Source: Gammaproteobacteria bacterium
GTDB taxonomy: Bacteria > Pseudomonadota > Gammaproteobacteria > Steroidobacterales > Woeseiaceae
Direction of reading: 5' to 3'
Assembly: GCA_022600955.1 (NCBI GenBank)
Contig: JAHZJK010000019.1
Span: 40,570-104,569, forward strand
Length of the DNA stretch: 64,000 nucleotides
How positions within the stretch are numbered: position 1 is the first letter of the stretch; every line of letters starts with the position of its first letter. The notes under the pieces were generated by a model. It did not search any database, was not told the DNA's origin, and was given only the letters and a program-made list of their open reading frames with translations. Of this stretch, positions 52,323-62,941 are shown in pieces. The position numbers were made by a program, and so were the translations under genes.

Positions 52323-54416
52323 TTACACCTTGCCGTAACGACCGGCATCACCCAGCCAGCGTCGTACAATTGCTGCTGCACGATGTTCGGAATCTTTGCG
52401 AATTATTTCAGCGGTGATCTGCACCTGCGGCATGAGCTCGGCGTCCCGCACGAGGTTGGCGATGCGATAATCCGGCAGCCCTGTTTGCCGTGTGCCGAGC
52501 AATTCCCCTGGGCCGCGCAGCTCGAGATCTTTTTGTGCAACGACGAAGCCGTCATTGGTATCGCGCAACACGCCGAGACGTTGTTTCGCTGTGCGCCCAA
52601 GCGGAGACTTGTACAGCAACACGCAATGACTCTGAACTGCGCCGCGCCCCACCCGGCCGCGCAGCTGGTGCAGTTGCGACAGGCCCATACGCTCGGCGTT
52701 TTCAATGATCATGAGGCTTGCGTTGGGAACATCGACGCCGACTTCGATCACGGTTGTCGCGACCAGCAGTTGGATCAAACCTTCCTTGAATGCTTTCATA
52801 CCGCGCTCTTTCTCAGCCGGTTTCATGCGCCCGTGCACAAGGCCAATCCGTAATTCAGGCAAGGCCTCGGTCAGCATTTCGTAGCTTGCCTGGGCGGCCT
52901 GGTAGTCGAGCACTTCCGACTCTTCGATGAGCGGACAGACCCAGTAGGCCTGTTGTCCGGAGGCACACGCCGAACGCACACGTTCCACCACTTCACCACG
53001 CCTGATTTCCGGAATCGCTATCGTCGAAACGGGCTGGCGGCCAGGTGGTAGCTCGTCTATTACCGAGGTGTCCAGGTCCGCATAGGCCGCCATCGCCAGT
53101 GTTCGTGGAATCGGCGTCGCCGTCATGACCAGTTGATGCGGGTGACCGTCGATGGATACGCCCTTGTCGCGCAAAGCCATTCGCTGATGCACACCGAAAC
53201 GATGCTGTTCATCGATCACAACAAGCCCCAGCCGTTTGAAAGCTACGCCTTCCTGAAACAATGCATGGGTGCCGACAATCAGTTGAGCCGACCCATCAGC
53301 GATCGACGCGAGCGACTCGCGGCGCGCCGCAGCCCGTTGGCTGCCGCTAAGCCACGCGGGTTCGATACCGAGCGGACGAAACCAGTCGGAAAAACTGCGC
53401 CAGTGTTGCTCCGCGAGAATCTCCGTCGGCGCCATGATTGCCGCCTGAACACCACAAGCCAGTGCTTTGACGCAGGCGATCGCGGCAACCACGGTCTTGC
53501 CCGAACCAACATCGCCCTGAATCAGTCGCATCATGGGATGCGGTTGCGCAAGGTCTGCGAGGATGTCATCAGTAACACGCCGTTGTGCAGCGGTGAGCTC
53601 GAAAGGCAAGTCGCGAACGAACCCGCTTACGTCCTCATTGCCCTCCGTGAGTGCGAGTGCGTCTTCGGTGGCTGCCAGCGCTCGCAGATTACTTAGGCTG
53701 AGGTAGTGCGCCAGCAGCTCTTCGAACGCGAGGCGCTGCTGGCAGGGGTGTGTGCCGGTCAGCATTTGTTCAATGTCGGCGTCGGGGGGTGGGCGATGCA
53801 GGTACTGGATCGCTTCTGCCAGCGTCGGCATCTCGAGTTTTTCGCGCACTGCGGCAGGCAGCAACTCCTGTGGAGGTGATTCCTGCATACGCCGCAGCGC
53901 CTGATCGGTGAGGCTGCGCAAGCGGCCCTGTTGTACACCTTCTGTGGCCGGGTAGATCGCCGTGAGAGAGTCGCTCATTTCAGCGCTCTGGTTTTCACGC
54001 AACAGCCGATACTCCGGGTGGATAATCTCGAAGCCATTCTTGCCGCGTCGAACTTCGCCGAAGCAGGTGACCTCGAGGCCCGCGCGAAACTGCGCCTGTT
54101 GCTGGCGTGAAAAGTGGAAGAATCGCAGTGTGAGCTGGCCGCTGCCGTCGCTGATGCGCACGAGCAGGTTGCGACGACCACGAAAAGCCGTTTCCGCCAG
54201 CAGTACTTCCCCCGACACGAGACAACGTTTGCCCGCAACAAGACTGCCGATCTTGACCAGCTGCGTCCGGTCTTCATAACGCAACGGCAGCAGGAACAGC
54301 AGGTCGTCAACTCGATGCAGGTTCAGCTTCTCGAGTTTCTTGGCAAGCGCCGGACCGACGCCGTTTAGTTCGGTAAGTGGTGACTCAGATTGCAAGGACC
54401 GCATCTGCCTCGACAT
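52323..54416 (-). CDS. recG: ATP-dependent DNA helicase RecG
   Basis: A 697-residue fork-reversal and branch-migration helicase. The N-terminal wedge/OB domain begins with [18 protein letters not shown]. Motif I is GDVGSGKT, motif Ia [10 protein letters not shown], motif [10 protein letters not shown], motif [13 protein letters not shown], and [11 protein letters not shown] and the [10 protein letters not shown] motif VI follow. Starts are possible at 54416 and 54404: the first has the better ribosome site (AAGGG), the second would give 693 residues like E. coli. Either overlaps the ridA end. Confidence 0.95.
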   Translation of the reverse strand: MSRQMRSLQSESPLTELNGVGPALAKKLEKLNLHRVDDLLFLLPLRYEDRTQLVKIGSLVAGKRCLVSGEVLLAETAFRGRRNLLVRISDGSGQLTLRFFHFSRQQQAQFRAGLEVTCFGEVRRGKNGFEIIHPEYRLLRENQSAEMSDSLTAIYPATEGVQQGRLRSLTDQALRRMQESPPQELLPAAVREKLEMPTLAEAIQYLHRPPPDADIEQMLTGTHPCQQRLAFEELLAHYLSLSNLRALAATEDALALTEGNEDVSGFVRDLPFELTAAQRRVTDDILADLAQPHPMMRLIQGDVGSGKTVVAAIACVKALACGVQAAIMAPTEILAEQHWRSFSDWFRPLGIEPAWLSGSQRAAARRESLASIADGSAQLIVGTHALFQEGVAFKRLGLVVIDEQHRFGVHQRMALRDKGVSIDGHPHQLVMTATPIPRTLAMAAYADLDTSVIDELPPGRQPVSTIAIPEIRRGEVVERVRSACASGQQAYWVCPLIEESEVLDYQAAQASYEMLTEALPELRIGLVHGRMKPAEKERGMKAFKEGLIQLLVATTVIEVGVDVPNASLMIIENAERMGLSQLHQLRGRVGRGAVQSHCVLLYKSPLGRTAKQRLGVLRDTNDGFVVAQKDLELRGPGELLGTRQTGLPDYRIANLVRDAELMPQVQITAEIIRKDSEHRAAAIVRRWLGDAGRYGKV

Positions 54417-54765
54417 CGACACCCTTGGGCAAAGAGGCAACGCCAACTGCTGCTCGAGCAGGGAAAGGTTGCTCGAAAAACTCTTCCATGACCGAATTAA
54501 CAGTCGCGAAGTTACCGAGGTCGGTGAGGAAGATAGTCAGTTTGACGGCGTCGTTGAGGTCACCACCGGCAGCCTCTGCAACGGCGCGCAGGTTCTTGAA
54601 CACTTGCCGGGCGCGTGCTTCGAAGTCGCCGTCGACGACCTCCATTGTCTTGGGGTCCAGTGGAATCTGTCCGGACATGAAAACCAGGTTTCCGGTTTTT
54701 ATCGCTTGCGAGTAGGTGCCGATAGCCGCCGGCGCACTGTCCGTGTGAATGGTTTGTTTACTCAT
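54385..54765 (-). CDS. ridA: Reactive intermediate deaminase RidA (2-iminobutanoate/2-iminopropanoate deaminase)
   Basis: A 126-residue trimeric enzyme that hydrolyses reactive enamine/imine intermediates produced by PLP enzymes. [37 protein letters not shown] and the [21 protein letters not shown] end with the substrate-binding Arg are diagnostic (motifs only). It sits between spoT (15-bp gap) and recG, a widespread order. Confidence 0.95.
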   Translation of the reverse strand: MSKQTIHTDSAPAAIGTYSQAIKTGNLVFMSGQIPLDPKTMEVVDGDFEARARQVFKNLRAVAEAAGGDLNDAVKLTIFLTDLGNFATVNSVMEEFFEQPFPARAAVGVASLPKGVDVEADAVLAI

Positions 54766-54780
54766 GGTCTGTTCCTGGTT

Positions 54781-56937
54781 CTAGGCGCATTCGCGAGAAA
54801 CGCGAATAACATTCTTCATTTTTTTGACGTTGCGCATGATCTTTGCAAGATGCACGCGGTCTTTCACTAGCAACGTGAACGATAGCATCGAACAATCTTC
54901 GTGGCGTCCCAGAACTTCGACCTGTTCAATGTTCGAACCACAGTCACCAATAGTCGCGGCGACCTCGGCCAAAACGCCTGGCTTGTTTCGAGTATCAATC
55001 TGGATCGCGACAGTGAACTCACGCTCAATGTCGTTTTCCCAGCTCACCGAGATCCACTTTTCGGGCTGCTTGCGGAAGTTAGACAGGTTGCCGCACTGGT
55101 TGCGATGGATAACGACACCGCGACCGGATGTCAGGTAGCCCATGACATCGTCGCCAGGAATCGGGTAGCAACACTTGGCATAGCTGACCACCATACCTTC
55201 CGTACCGGCAATCACGAGACTCGCCGCTGTTTCATCGCTGTCATTGTCTTCGCCGAGCTCAGCGAGGAAACGCGCCGTCAAGGGTGCGAGGCGTTCGCCG
55301 AGGCCAACCTGTTCAAACAACTCCGCAGTGTTGTTGAGACCAAGTTCTTCCAGCGCCGCGGCCATGCGTACCTTGCCAACCTTGCGCAGTGATGAGCCAA
55401 GATCTTTAAGGGACCGGTCCAGCAGCCTCTTGCCGAGGTCTGTCGATTCACTCGAGCGCATGTTCTTCATGTGCTGCCGAATCGCAGTTCTTGCTTTCGC
55501 GGTGCGTACAAACGTCAGCCAGTTAGGGTTGGGCTTTGCGCCGCGGGTCGTAATAACCTCGACGGTCTGGCTGTTCTGTAATTGTGTGCGCAATGGCACG
55601 AGGCCACGATTGATCTTCGCGGCAATACAGCGATTGCCGACGTCCGTATGCACGGCGTAGGCGAAATCCACAGTTGTTGCGCCCTTGGGCAGCGGCATGA
55701 TGTCGCCTTTGGGCGTGAACACATAAATCTTGTCCGGGAACAGATCAACCTTGACGCTTTCGAGGAACTCTTCCGACGATACGGACTGTTGCAGCTCATC
55801 GAGTTTCGATAACCAGTCGCGAGCCCGGCGTTGTGGTTTCGCGTCGCTTTTCTCGTCGGCCTTGTAAATCCAGTGAGAAGCGACGCCCGACTCAGCGACA
55901 CGATCCATTTCGCGTGTGCGAATCTGCACTTCGAGCGGCAGACCTTTCGGGCCGAACAGCGTTGTATGCAGCGACTGGTAGCCGTTGACGCGCGGGATCG
56001 CGATGTAATCTTTAAAGCGACCAGGCATTGGTTTGTACAAACCGTGGACCAGGCCAAGCGCCTGGTAACAGGTGTTGACGTCCTCTACCACGATACGAAA
56101 ACCGTACACGTCGACGACGTCCGACAGGAGTCGTTTTTTCTCCGCCATCTTGCGGTAAATACTGTAGAGGTGTTTTTCTCGTCCGATTACTTCTCCAACA
56201 AGGCCTTCCTCAGTGAGCGCCGCACTGAACTCTTCAGATATTTTCTTAACAATTTGCCGTTGACTGCCCTTGCTCTTCTTCAGCGCTGTTTCGAGCACGC
56301 GGTAGCGGAACGGGTACAGGTGCTTAAAGCCCAGGTCTTCGAGCTGTATCTTGAGTCGGTTGATACCAAGGCGATTGGCAATCGGGGCGTAGATATCGAG
56401 CGTTTCGCGTGCGATACGCTTTTTCTTCACGGCGGGCATTGCACCCAGGGTCTGCATGTTATGCAGACGATCGGCGAGCTTGACGAGAATGACGCGAATA
56501 TCCTCGATCATCGCCATCATCATTTTGCGGAAGCTCTCTGCCTGCGCCTCGGCACGACTGCGAAACTGAATCTGATCGAGTTTGCTGACACCGTCGACCA
56601 GCAACGCAACTTCGCTACCAAACTTCTCAGTAATGTCCTCGAGCGAGGCCTCTGTGTCTTCGACGGTGTCGTGCAGAATCGCGGCCGTGATTGCCTGCGC
56701 GTCCAGGTGCATTTCTGCAAGTTCCTGCGCGACCGCAACCGGATGGGTTATGTACGGCTTACCCGTCTTGCGTGTCTGACCTTCGTGCGCATCGGCACCA
56801 AACTCATAGGCCGCCGTTATGGTCTTGAGTTGTTCGTCAGACAGATAGGAGGACAGCGTATCAACAAGCCGACGAACCCCGTTGTCGCGCTTGGGCAGAC
56901 CGGGGAGTTTCGACAGAATTGTTGCGGCGTAGTCCAT
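54781..56937 (-). CDS. spoT: Bifunctional (p)ppGpp synthetase/hydrolase SpoT
   Basis: A 718-residue alarmone enzyme. The hydrolase domain has the intact metal site THP...HD (His89-Asp90 within AAILHDTVEDT). The synthetase region has the GRFKDYIAIPRVNGYQSLHTTLFG segment and YGFRIVV. A TGS domain (about 385-450: VFTPKGDIMPLPKGATTVDFAYAVH) and a C-terminal ACT domain follow. The intact HD site marks it as SpoT rather than RelA. The order rpoZ-spoT-ridA-recG fits other Gammaproteobacteria. Confidence 0.97.
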   Translation of the reverse strand: MDYAATILSKLPGLPKRDNGVRRLVDTLSSYLSDEQLKTITAAYEFGADAHEGQTRKTGKPYITHPVAVAQELAEMHLDAQAITAAILHDTVEDTEASLEDITEKFGSEVALLVDGVSKLDQIQFRSRAEAQAESFRKMMMAMIEDIRVILVKLADRLHNMQTLGAMPAVKKKRIARETLDIYAPIANRLGINRLKIQLEDLGFKHLYPFRYRVLETALKKSKGSQRQIVKKISEEFSAALTEEGLVGEVIGREKHLYSIYRKMAEKKRLLSDVVDVYGFRIVVEDVNTCYQALGLVHGLYKPMPGRFKDYIAIPRVNGYQSLHTTLFGPKGLPLEVQIRTREMDRVAESGVASHWIYKADEKSDAKPQRRARDWLSKLDELQQSVSSEEFLESVKVDLFPDKIYVFTPKGDIMPLPKGATTVDFAYAVHTDVGNRCIAAKINRGLVPLRTQLQNSQTVEVITTRGAKPNPNWLTFVRTAKARTAIRQHMKNMRSSESTDLGKRLLDRSLKDLGSSLRKVGKVRMAAALEELGLNNTAELFEQVGLGERLAPLTARFLAELGEDNDSDETAASLVIAGTEGMVVSYAKCCYPIPGDDVMGYLTSGRGVVIHRNQCGNLSNFRKQPEKWISVSWENDIEREFTVAIQIDTRNKPGVLAEVAATIGDCGSNIEQVEVLGRHEDCSMLSFTLLVKDRVHLAKIMRNVKKMKNVIRVSRECA

Positions 56938-56998
56938 GTCTCGATCATACCCGCGAGACGGGGACTGTGTCGCTGCTCATGAGCGACGTTTGCTGGCT

Positions 56999-57280
56999 TT
57001 AGTCGCCGATCGAAATACCGCGCACTGGCAATACGTCTTCAGCGATTTCAGCTTGTAGCAGATCTTCGGTGATGGGCTCTTCGATTTCTTCCAGAATCGA
57101 CGGAGTCACGTGACCCTCTGCGATTTCACGTAATGCGATGACGGTGGGCTTGTCATTTTCCAGCTCCACCATGGTTTCGGCGCCATGCGCAACGCGACGA
57201 GCACGCTTTGCGGCAACGAGTACCATTTCAAATATGTTGTCGATGTTAGCGAGGCAGTCTTCGACCGTAATTCTGGCCAT
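56999..57280 (-). CDS. rpoZ: RNA polymerase omega subunit
   Basis: A 93-residue omega subunit that helps assemble beta-prime and forms part of a ppGpp site. [29 protein letters not shown] is the near-invariant start (motif region), so the ATG at 57280 is chosen over a frame opening 81 bp upstream. The acidic C-terminus is usual. It lies between gmk and spoT. Confidence 0.96.
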   Translation of the reverse strand: MARITVEDCLANIDNIFEMVLVAAKRARRVAHGAETMVELENDKPTVIALREIAEGHVTPSILEEIEEPITEDLLQAEIAEDVLPVRGISIGD

Positions 57281-57387
57281 AACGAAAGGTCCTGTTGGCG
57301 GGCACTGGCCCTGTGGATTCGAGGACGGGAAGCTTAAGCGAGGAACCGAGCGGATTACCAACCTATATAGCTAACCGTTATATGGCG

Positions 57388-58008
57388 CTAGTCAACGATG
57401 CGAGAAACCGTGCGCCGCAATGCCACATTGGTTGTTGACGAGGCTTCGCCCTCGCCTTTCAGTACGGCTTCCATGTCCTCAACGGCCTGATCCAGGTTGT
57501 CGTTGATAATGACGTAGTCGAACTCATCCCAGTGCGACATATCGCTGAGCGCATCGCGCAATCGTCGGTTAATAACGTCCGGGCTATCAGTTCGACGGTC
57601 ACGCAGGCGGCGCTCCAGCTCTTCGACGGACGGCGGCAGAATAAAAATACTGACACTGTCCGGCATGGATTCGCGTACCTGTTGAGCGCCCTGCCAGTCA
57701 ATTTCGAGGATTACATTGCGATTGTCAGCGAGGTGCTTCTCCACCTGGCTGCGGCTGCTCGCGTAGTAGTTGTCAAACACCTGCGCATATTCAAGCATTT
57801 CGCCGGCGTCTCGCAGGCGCATGAATTCTTCCTCGCTGACGAAAAGATAGTCTGCACCATGTGCTTCGTTGCGACGCGGTTCGCGCGTCGTGTAGGAAAT
57901 TGAAAACCGTAATTCCGGGTGCCTTGCGACAACCGCATGCACAAGCGTAGTTTTTCCCGCGCCCGAGGGTGCCGCAAACACGTACAGCTTTCCGTTCTTG
58001 TTCGTCAC
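57388..58008 (-). CDS. gmk: Guanylate kinase
   Basis: A 206-residue enzyme phosphorylating GMP to GDP. The P-loop is APSGAGKTTLV near the N-terminus; SISYTTREPRRNEAHGADYLFV binds GMP, and EIDWQGAQQVR and the RRLRDR...VINRRL lid follow. Length matches E. coli Gmk (207 aa). Followed by rpoZ on the same strand. Confidence 0.97.
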   Translation of the reverse strand: MTNKNGKLYVFAAPSGAGKTTLVHAVVARHPELRFSISYTTREPRRNEAHGADYLFVSEEEFMRLRDAGEMLEYAQVFDNYYASSRSQVEKHLADNRNVILEIDWQGAQQVRESMPDSVSIFILPPSVEELERRLRDRRTDSPDVINRRLRDALSDMSHWDEFDYVIINDNLDQAVEDMEAVLKGEGEASSTTNVALRRTVSRIVD

Positions 58009-58014
58009 GTCGCG

Positions 58015-58887
58015 TTACTCAACATTCTGGATTTGTTCGCGCATTTGCTCGATAAGCACTTTCAGATCGACGGCGGCCTTGGTGGTTTCCTTGTCGGCAG
58101 ACTTGGAGCCCAACGTGTTCGCCTCGCGATTGAGTTCCTGCATCAGGAAGTCGAGACGGCGACCAACCGGCTTCTTGTCCGCAAGCGCGTCGCGTATCTC
58201 CACGAGGTGACTGTCGAGCCGGTCGAGCTCCTCGTCGACATCGATCTTCTGAGCGATCAGGGCAAGTTCAACTTCCAGCCGCGCCGGATCCGCCTCCACA
58301 TCGAGCTTGTCGATGCGCTCGCGTTGCTTGTTGCGCGTGCCGGTCAGCACTTCCGGCATACGCTTGCGCACTGCAGCGGCAATCGCGCCAATGTCTGCGC
58401 AACGTGACTCAAGCATGTCGCCAATACGTGCACCTTCGCTGCTCCGCATCGTGTTGATTGCAGCCAGTGTCGTAGCAAGCAGCGACGTTGCTTCTTCAAA
58501 CAGTGGTCCTGTTTCCACCTCTGCCTGTTGCAGTACACCGGGCCAGCGCAAAATTTCTATCGGATTGACAGCAGCGGTTGCGGGCAGCTTCGCTGAGACT
58601 TCGGAGATTCGCGCACCAATAAGTTCGACGAGTTCGGTGTCGATCTGCATCTCCGACTGCTGGTCAGTCGCGCGGCGGAAAAACAGTGCGCACTCGACCT
58701 TTCCGCGGCCCAGCACGGAACTCGCCTGTTGCCGGAACACCTGCTCTTTTGGCCGCAGGTCCTCGGGCAGTTTGAATTGCACGTCAAGGTAACGATGGTT
58801 GACCGCACGGATTTCCCAGGTCAGCGTACCGAGATCGGTTTCGACTGACTCACGTGCGAATCCTGTCATACTGTGTAACATCAGCAT
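58015..58887 (-). CDS. yicC: YicC family endoribonuclease/stress protein
   Basis: A 290-residue YicC protein: SMTGFARESVETDLGTLTWEIRAVNHRYLDVQFKLPEDLR-type N-terminal domain (motifs) and the C-terminal DUF1732 with KKPVGRRLDFLMQELNREANTLGSKS. Members have been linked to RNA decay and are conserved next to gmk. Two ATGs, at 58887 and 58881, are both plausible; the first sits 4 bp after a GGAG site and the second gives a start like E. coli. It is 6 bp upstream of gmk. Confidence 0.9.
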   Translation of the reverse strand: MLMLHSMTGFARESVETDLGTLTWEIRAVNHRYLDVQFKLPEDLRPKEQVFRQQASSVLGRGKVECALFFRRATDQQSEMQIDTELVELIGARISEVSAKLPATAAVNPIEILRWPGVLQQAEVETGPLFEEATSLLATTLAAINTMRSSEGARIGDMLESRCADIGAIAAAVRKRMPEVLTGTRNKQRERIDKLDVEADPARLEVELALIAQKIDVDEELDRLDSHLVEIRDALADKKPVGRRLDFLMQELNREANTLGSKSADKETTKAAVDLKVLIEQMREQIQNVE

Positions 58888-58996
58888 CGTTCTCCATTGA
58901 AGCCCGGCGATATTGTTGCCTGGGTCACGTTTTTCGAGGGGACAACATTCTAAGCTGTGCTCGCCTCATAAGGCCACTTAATCGCCACGAATCATT

Positions 58997-59743
58997 ATGC
59001 GAATCGAATACGCCAAAGTATCTGCACTCGGTGACAGACAAGACAATCAGGACCGCGCCGCTGTCGTGGTCTCTGATGATGCGGCATTGATGCTCGTGTT
59101 TGACGGCATGGGTGGCCACTCGGATGGCGCACGTGCGGCAGAAACCGGCCTTAAGGTCGTGCAGGATCTGTTCATGGCCCGCACACAACCGATCTTTGAC
59201 CCGCAGGGCTTCCTGTATATGGCGCTGTCACGGGCACACGACGAGGTGGTGCGAATCGGCTCTGACGTTGCGGTTGATTTTCGACCACGGGCGACATGCG
59301 CAATATGTCTGATCCAGGAAAGTGGTACGTGGTGGGCGCATATTGGCGATAGCCGTATCTACCAGGTCCGCGACGGCAAGGTTCTGGAGCGTTCGCGTGA
59401 TCACAGTCATGTAGAAGTGCTGATCCAGGAAGGTGCGATCACCGAGGAAGAGGCTCAGGATCATCCGATGCGCAATTTCGTCGAGTGCTGCATCGGTGGC
59501 GATGCGCCTGTGCCTGACATGAGCATCACGGGCATGAAGAAGCTTGTCCCTGGCGACACCCTGCTCGCCTGCTCGGACGGACTCTGGTCGGGACTCAGCG
59601 ACGACGACATGGCACAGATCGGCAAGCCGGGTGAGAATAACCTGGTCGAAAACCTCAAAGCGTTAAGCTTGCAGGCGTTGGGTATCAACGCGCCTTACAG
59701 TGACAATACGACCGGTACCGCGATAAGGTGGGTCGGCGCCTAG
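58997..59743 (+). CDS. PP2C family protein serine/threonine phosphatase
   Basis: A 248-residue metal-dependent phosphatase. The metal-binding motifs are seen: [42 protein letters not shown] and the C-terminal CSDGLWSGL and SDNTTGTAI. No membrane segment. It could reverse phosphorylation by the Hanks kinase at 44-46.6 kb, but it is 12 kb away, and such phosphatases are common in Gammaproteobacteria between yicC and rph. It precedes rph by 26 bp. Confidence 0.9.
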   Translation: MRIEYAKVSALGDRQDNQDRAAVVVSDDAALMLVFDGMGGHSDGARAAETGLKVVQDLFMARTQPIFDPQGFLYMALSRAHDEVVRIGSDVAVDFRPRATCAICLIQESGTWWAHIGDSRIYQVRDGKVLERSRDHSHVEVLIQEGAITEEEAQDHPMRNFVECCIGGDAPVPDMSITGMKKLVPGDTLLACSDGLWSGLSDDDMAQIGKPGENNLVENLKALSLQALGINAPYSDNTTGTAIRWVGA

Positions 59744-59769
59744 TACAAGGCCAATTCAGGAGAATCATC

Positions 59770-60495
59770 ATGCGACCGAGCGGCCGCGACCCTTCCGGTA
59801 TGCGCGAACTGCGCTTTGTTCCGGACTTCACGAAACATGCAGAAGGCAGCGTGCTTGCAGCGTTCGGTGACACACAAGTGCTTTGCACGGCAAGTATCGA
59901 AGAGCGCGTTCCCGGCTGGATGCGCGGCAAAGGCAACGGCTGGGTAACAGGTGAGTACGGCATGTTGCCGCGCGCTACCCACACACGCTCCGGGCGTGAG
60001 GCGTCGCGCGGCAAGCAGGGTGGCCGCACCATGGAAATCCAGCGACTGATCGGGCGCTCGCTGCGGGCCATTACCGATCTTGGAGCGCTCGGTGAGCGCT
60101 CAATAACACTGGACTGTGATGTCATCCAGGCAGATGGGGGAACACGAACGGCGTCCATCAGTGGCGCATATGTTGCGCTCGCGATAGCCGTCGAGCGCTT
60201 GTCGAAAAAGGGCAAGCTCAAGCGCAACCCGTTGCATGGCCAGGTTGCCGCCGTTTCTGTTGGCATATACAAGGGCACCCCGGTTCTTGACCTGGACTAC
60301 GCGGAAGACTCCGAGGCGGAAACGGATATGAATATCGTCATGAATGATGCGGGCAACTTCATCGAGGTGCAGGGCACCGCAGAAGGTCACGCATTCACGG
60401 ATGCAGAGTTTGCATCGATGCTCGGTCTTGCGCGCAGCGGTATCGGTGAGATCATCGTCGCGCAAAATGAGGCTATTGCCGCTGCCCTGTCGTGA
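59770..60495 (+). CDS. rph: Ribonuclease PH
   Basis: A 241-residue phosphorolytic exoribonuclease that trims tRNA 3' ends. The ATG at 59770 follows an AGGAG site and starts with the usual [73 protein letters not shown] and the [16 protein letters not shown] motif are characteristic. Length as in E. coli before truncation (238). Overlaps rdgB start. Confidence 0.97.
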   Translation: MRPSGRDPSGMRELRFVPDFTKHAEGSVLAAFGDTQVLCTASIEERVPGWMRGKGNGWVTGEYGMLPRATHTRSGREASRGKQGGRTMEIQRLIGRSLRAITDLGALGERSITLDCDVIQADGGTRTASISGAYVALAIAVERLSKKGKLKRNPLHGQVAAVSVGIYKGTPVLDLDYAEDSEAETDMNIVMNDAGNFIEVQGTAEGHAFTDAEFASMLGLARSGIGEIIVAQNEAIAAALS

Positions 60496-61091
60496 CGTCC
60501 CGACCGGCGAAAATCGTCATGGCCAGCGGCAACGCCGGCAAGATCCGCGAACTCGCTCGATTACTCGAAGTCCTGGACATCGAGGTAGTGGCCCAGTCTG
60601 AGTTCGGTGTGGACGATGCCGATGAAAACGGCACTACGTTTCGTGAGAACTCGCTAATCAAGGCGCAGCATGCCTGCGACGTTACCGGTCTCCCTGCGAT
60701 CGCCGATGACTCCGGGCTGTCAGTCGATGCGCTCGATGGTGCGCCGGGAGTTTATTCGGCCCGCTATTCCGGCGCGAATGCAAATGACGCGCGCAACAAC
60801 GCGAAGCTGTTGGCCGAGCTCGAACAGCACGACAATCGCCGCGCAGCGTTTCATTGCATCGCGACTTTCGTAGCGCCAGGCGAGACGGCGCTCGTCGCAA
60901 GCGGCGAGTGGCGTGGCGAGATTCTGCGTGAGCTACGGGGCGAGGGCGGCTTCGGCTACGATCCATTGTTCTATGTGAAGGATCGCGATTGCAGCTCTGC
61001 CGAGCTCGAGCCCGAAGAGAAGAACGCTCGCAGTCATCGAGGCCAGGCACTTCGGAAGCTTGTCGCACTTATCGAACAACGCTATTCATGA
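60492..61091 (+). CDS. rdgB: XTP/dITP diphosphatase (RdgB/HAM1)
   Basis: A 199-residue nucleotide pyrophosphatase that removes non-canonical purine triphosphates such as dITP and [56 protein letters not shown] and FGYDPLF are diagnostic. GTG start overlapping the rph stop by 4 bp (GTGA); its stop overlaps hemW by 4 bp (ATGA). Operon rph-rdgB-hemW. Confidence 0.96.
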   Translation: MTSRPAKIVMASGNAGKIRELARLLEVLDIEVVAQSEFGVDDADENGTTFRENSLIKAQHACDVTGLPAIADDSGLSVDALDGAPGVYSARYSGANANDARNNAKLLAELEQHDNRRAAFHCIATFVAPGETALVASGEWRGEILRELRGEGGFGYDPLFYVKDRDCSSAELEPEEKNARSHRGQALRKLVALIEQRYS

Positions 61092-62230
61092 TCCTGCCGC
61101 CACTCTCACTATATCTCCACTTGCCGTGGTGTGTGCGGAAGTGTCCCTACTGTGATTTCAACTCGCACACTGCCGGGGACAAGCCACCAAAGGCTCGCTA
61201 TCTCGACGCATTGCTTGTGGACCTGGATGGAGAGGCGCAGCGTGCCAACGGACGACAATTGGAAAGCGTCTTCCTCGGCGGCGGAACACCCAGCCTTTTC
61301 TCACCCGAGGAGATTGGTCGGCTGCTGGATGGCGTGCGCGCAAGGTTTCAGCTTCGCGACGAACTCGAGGTAACGATGGAAGCGAACCCGGGAACCGTCG
61401 AGTTCGGCTCACCGCGCGCCTACCGCGATGCCGGCGTTAACCGACTCTCGATTGGCGCGCAGAGTTTCGACGACGAACTGCTACGGGTCCTGGGACGTAT
61501 TCACAGCAGTGCTGACATTCGGCGTGCTGTGGACGAAGCGCACGATGGCGGCTTCGACAACATCAATATCGACGTCATGCACGGCCTTCCGGGCCAGAAC
61601 ATCGATCGGGCGATGGCGGACCTCACGGCCGCGGCGGAGCTGCAGCCAGCGCATATTTCCTGGTATCAGCTGACATTGGAGCCCAACACGGTGTTTTACG
61701 CTCGACCACCTGCGAACTTGCCCGATGATGAGCTGGCCTGGGGTATCCAGGAATCCGGCCAGTCCTTGCTTGAGAATCGGGGCTACGAGCAGTACGAGGT
61801 GTCAGCCTACGCGCGGGACGGCCACAAATGTGCCCACAATCTCAATTACTGGCTGTTTGGCGACTATCTGGCTGCGGGCGCCGGCGCACACGGCAAGATC
61901 AGCGACGCCGAAGGCATCTATCGCTATCAAAAGCCCGCCAACCCTTTGCAATACATGAACAAAGTAGCGGAATCGGCTGATCCGACGCGGCTCCGCAAAC
62001 AGGATATCGTTTTCGAGTTCATGCTCAACGCATTGCGCTTGCCGCAGGGTTTTGCCGAGCTCGACTTTGCCTCGAGAACCGGTTTGTCGCCAGCCGAGCT
62101 GGCGTCGGCCGCAGCCGCTGCGCTATCGAGAGGCCTGATTGAGCGCGATGACGACGGTATCTGGTGTCCAACCTCGTTGGGCCGTCGATTTTTGAACGAT
62201 TTGCAGACCGAATTCTTGCTCGACAGCTAG
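61088..62230 (+). CDS. hemW: Radical SAM family heme chaperone HemW
   Basis: A 380-residue protein; the ATG at 61088 (overlapping rdgB) is chosen over an earlier frame opening because it starts just before SLYLHLPWCVRKCPYCDF, containing CxxxCxxC (the [4Fe-4S]/SAM site). FLGGGTPSLF, RLSIGAQSFDD and GHKCAHNLNYW are typical. The HNxxYW motif and no anaerobic HemN signature separate it from coproporphyrinogen dehydrogenase; HemW delivers heme to respiratory enzymes. Last gene of rph-rdgB-hemW. Confidence 0.93.
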   Translation: MILPPLSLYLHLPWCVRKCPYCDFNSHTAGDKPPKARYLDALLVDLDGEAQRANGRQLESVFLGGGTPSLFSPEEIGRLLDGVRARFQLRDELEVTMEANPGTVEFGSPRAYRDAGVNRLSIGAQSFDDELLRVLGRIHSSADIRRAVDEAHDGGFDNINIDVMHGLPGQNIDRAMADLTAAAELQPAHISWYQLTLEPNTVFYARPPANLPDDELAWGIQESGQSLLENRGYEQYEVSAYARDGHKCAHNLNYWLFGDYLAAGAGAHGKISDAEGIYRYQKPANPLQYMNKVAESADPTRLRKQDIVFEFMLNALRLPQGFAELDFASRTGLSPAELASAAAAALSRGLIERDDDGIWCPTSLGRRFLNDLQTEFLLDS

Positions 62231-62610
62231 TGCCCGGGGGGCAAATTTGCGCAGTTTGAGAGCAAACAATCCGGATCACACTGAAAACGGCTTCCTTGCC
62301 GTAATTGTTCATTTATGCACAACACTTTGGAGATGCCTATATTTTCAGCGTAAGAGGCCTCCGATTTCATTTTGAGCGTTGCAAAGGTCCTATAACTCAT
62401 TGATTACTATAATGTATCGAAAGTGGACACAAAATAGTCATATTAGTAACGGTGCTTGAAAAACCGTACCTTAGGGCATTCACTCAATTTTCATCCACAG
62501 TCTTATCCACAGGTTCTGTGGATAAGATCAGGGGGCTTGCGGCGGCGGCGGCTTCGCTATATCCTACGCGGCCTTTTTTACGCAGTAGAGCGCTCGGGAG
62601 AGCCAGTACA
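62231..62610. other. Non-coding stretch between hemW and rpmE
   Basis: No convincing coding sequence. It contains a weak hairpin ACGGC/GCCGT (62293-62308) with no real T-run, an AT-rich part (62380-62460) with a perfect TATAAT at 62408-62413 but no clear -35, then three DnaA-box-like sites at 62491-62526 and a GC-rich end. The rpmE promoter must lie here. Confidence 0.6.
62491..62526. promoter_or_regulatory. DnaA-box cluster: inverted pair plus one near-match
   Basis: Two perfect TTATCCACA boxes lie in opposite orientation (62503-62511 and, reversed, 62517-62525). They form the palindrome CTTATCCACAG-GTT-CTGTGGATAAG. A third box with one mismatch, TCATCCACA, is at 62491-62499. DnaA boxes in such an array bind DnaA-ATP in regulatory or origin regions; no other origin feature (dnaA, gidA, rpmH) is near. 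Confidence 0.6.
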
Positions 62611-62814
62611 ATGAAAGCCGACACACATCCCAATTACGATGCCATTCAGGTCACGTGTAGTTGTGGCAACGAGTTCACGACACGTTCGACTCTCGGCGAG
62701 GATCTCCTTATTGAAGTGTGCTCCTCGTGCCACCCGTTTTACACGGGCAAGCAGAAGAAGGTCGACAGCGGCGGACGTGTAGACAAGTTCCGCAAAAAGT
62801 ACGGCATGGGCTAG
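62611..62814 (+). CDS. rpmE: 50S ribosomal protein L31, zinc-binding form
   Basis: A 67-residue ribosomal protein. [19 protein letters not shown] is the family start (ATG at 62611 with GGGAG upstream). The four Cys (CSC ... CSSC) make it the C+ zinc-binding form, the kind often displaced by a Zur-controlled paralogue under zinc shortage. Preceded by the DnaA-box cluster region, followed by gltA 127 bp on. Confidence 0.96.
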   Translation: MKADTHPNYDAIQVTCSCGNEFTTRSTLGEDLLIEVCSSCHPFYTGKQKKVDSGGRVDKFRKKYGMG

Positions 62815-62941
62815 AACCAGTCGCGGCGCGGGCAACGGCCTCGCGTGCTCTGGTTTCTACAGTAACGTTTTTCGACGAACCCGGATCTCCGGGAGCTCTG
62901 CTATGCTCGAATAGTTTGCTAACTAACAACTGAGGATACAG

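Noticed and set aside
55831..56982. 383-codon open frame on the plus strand
   Set aside because: It is antisense to spoT, which is complete with all domains.
62231..62610. Possible chromosomal replication origin because of DnaA boxes and AT-rich stretch
   Set aside because: Only three boxes, and none of the usual origin neighbours (dnaA, dnaN, gidA, rpmH, parAB) is present; kept as a DnaA-binding site only.
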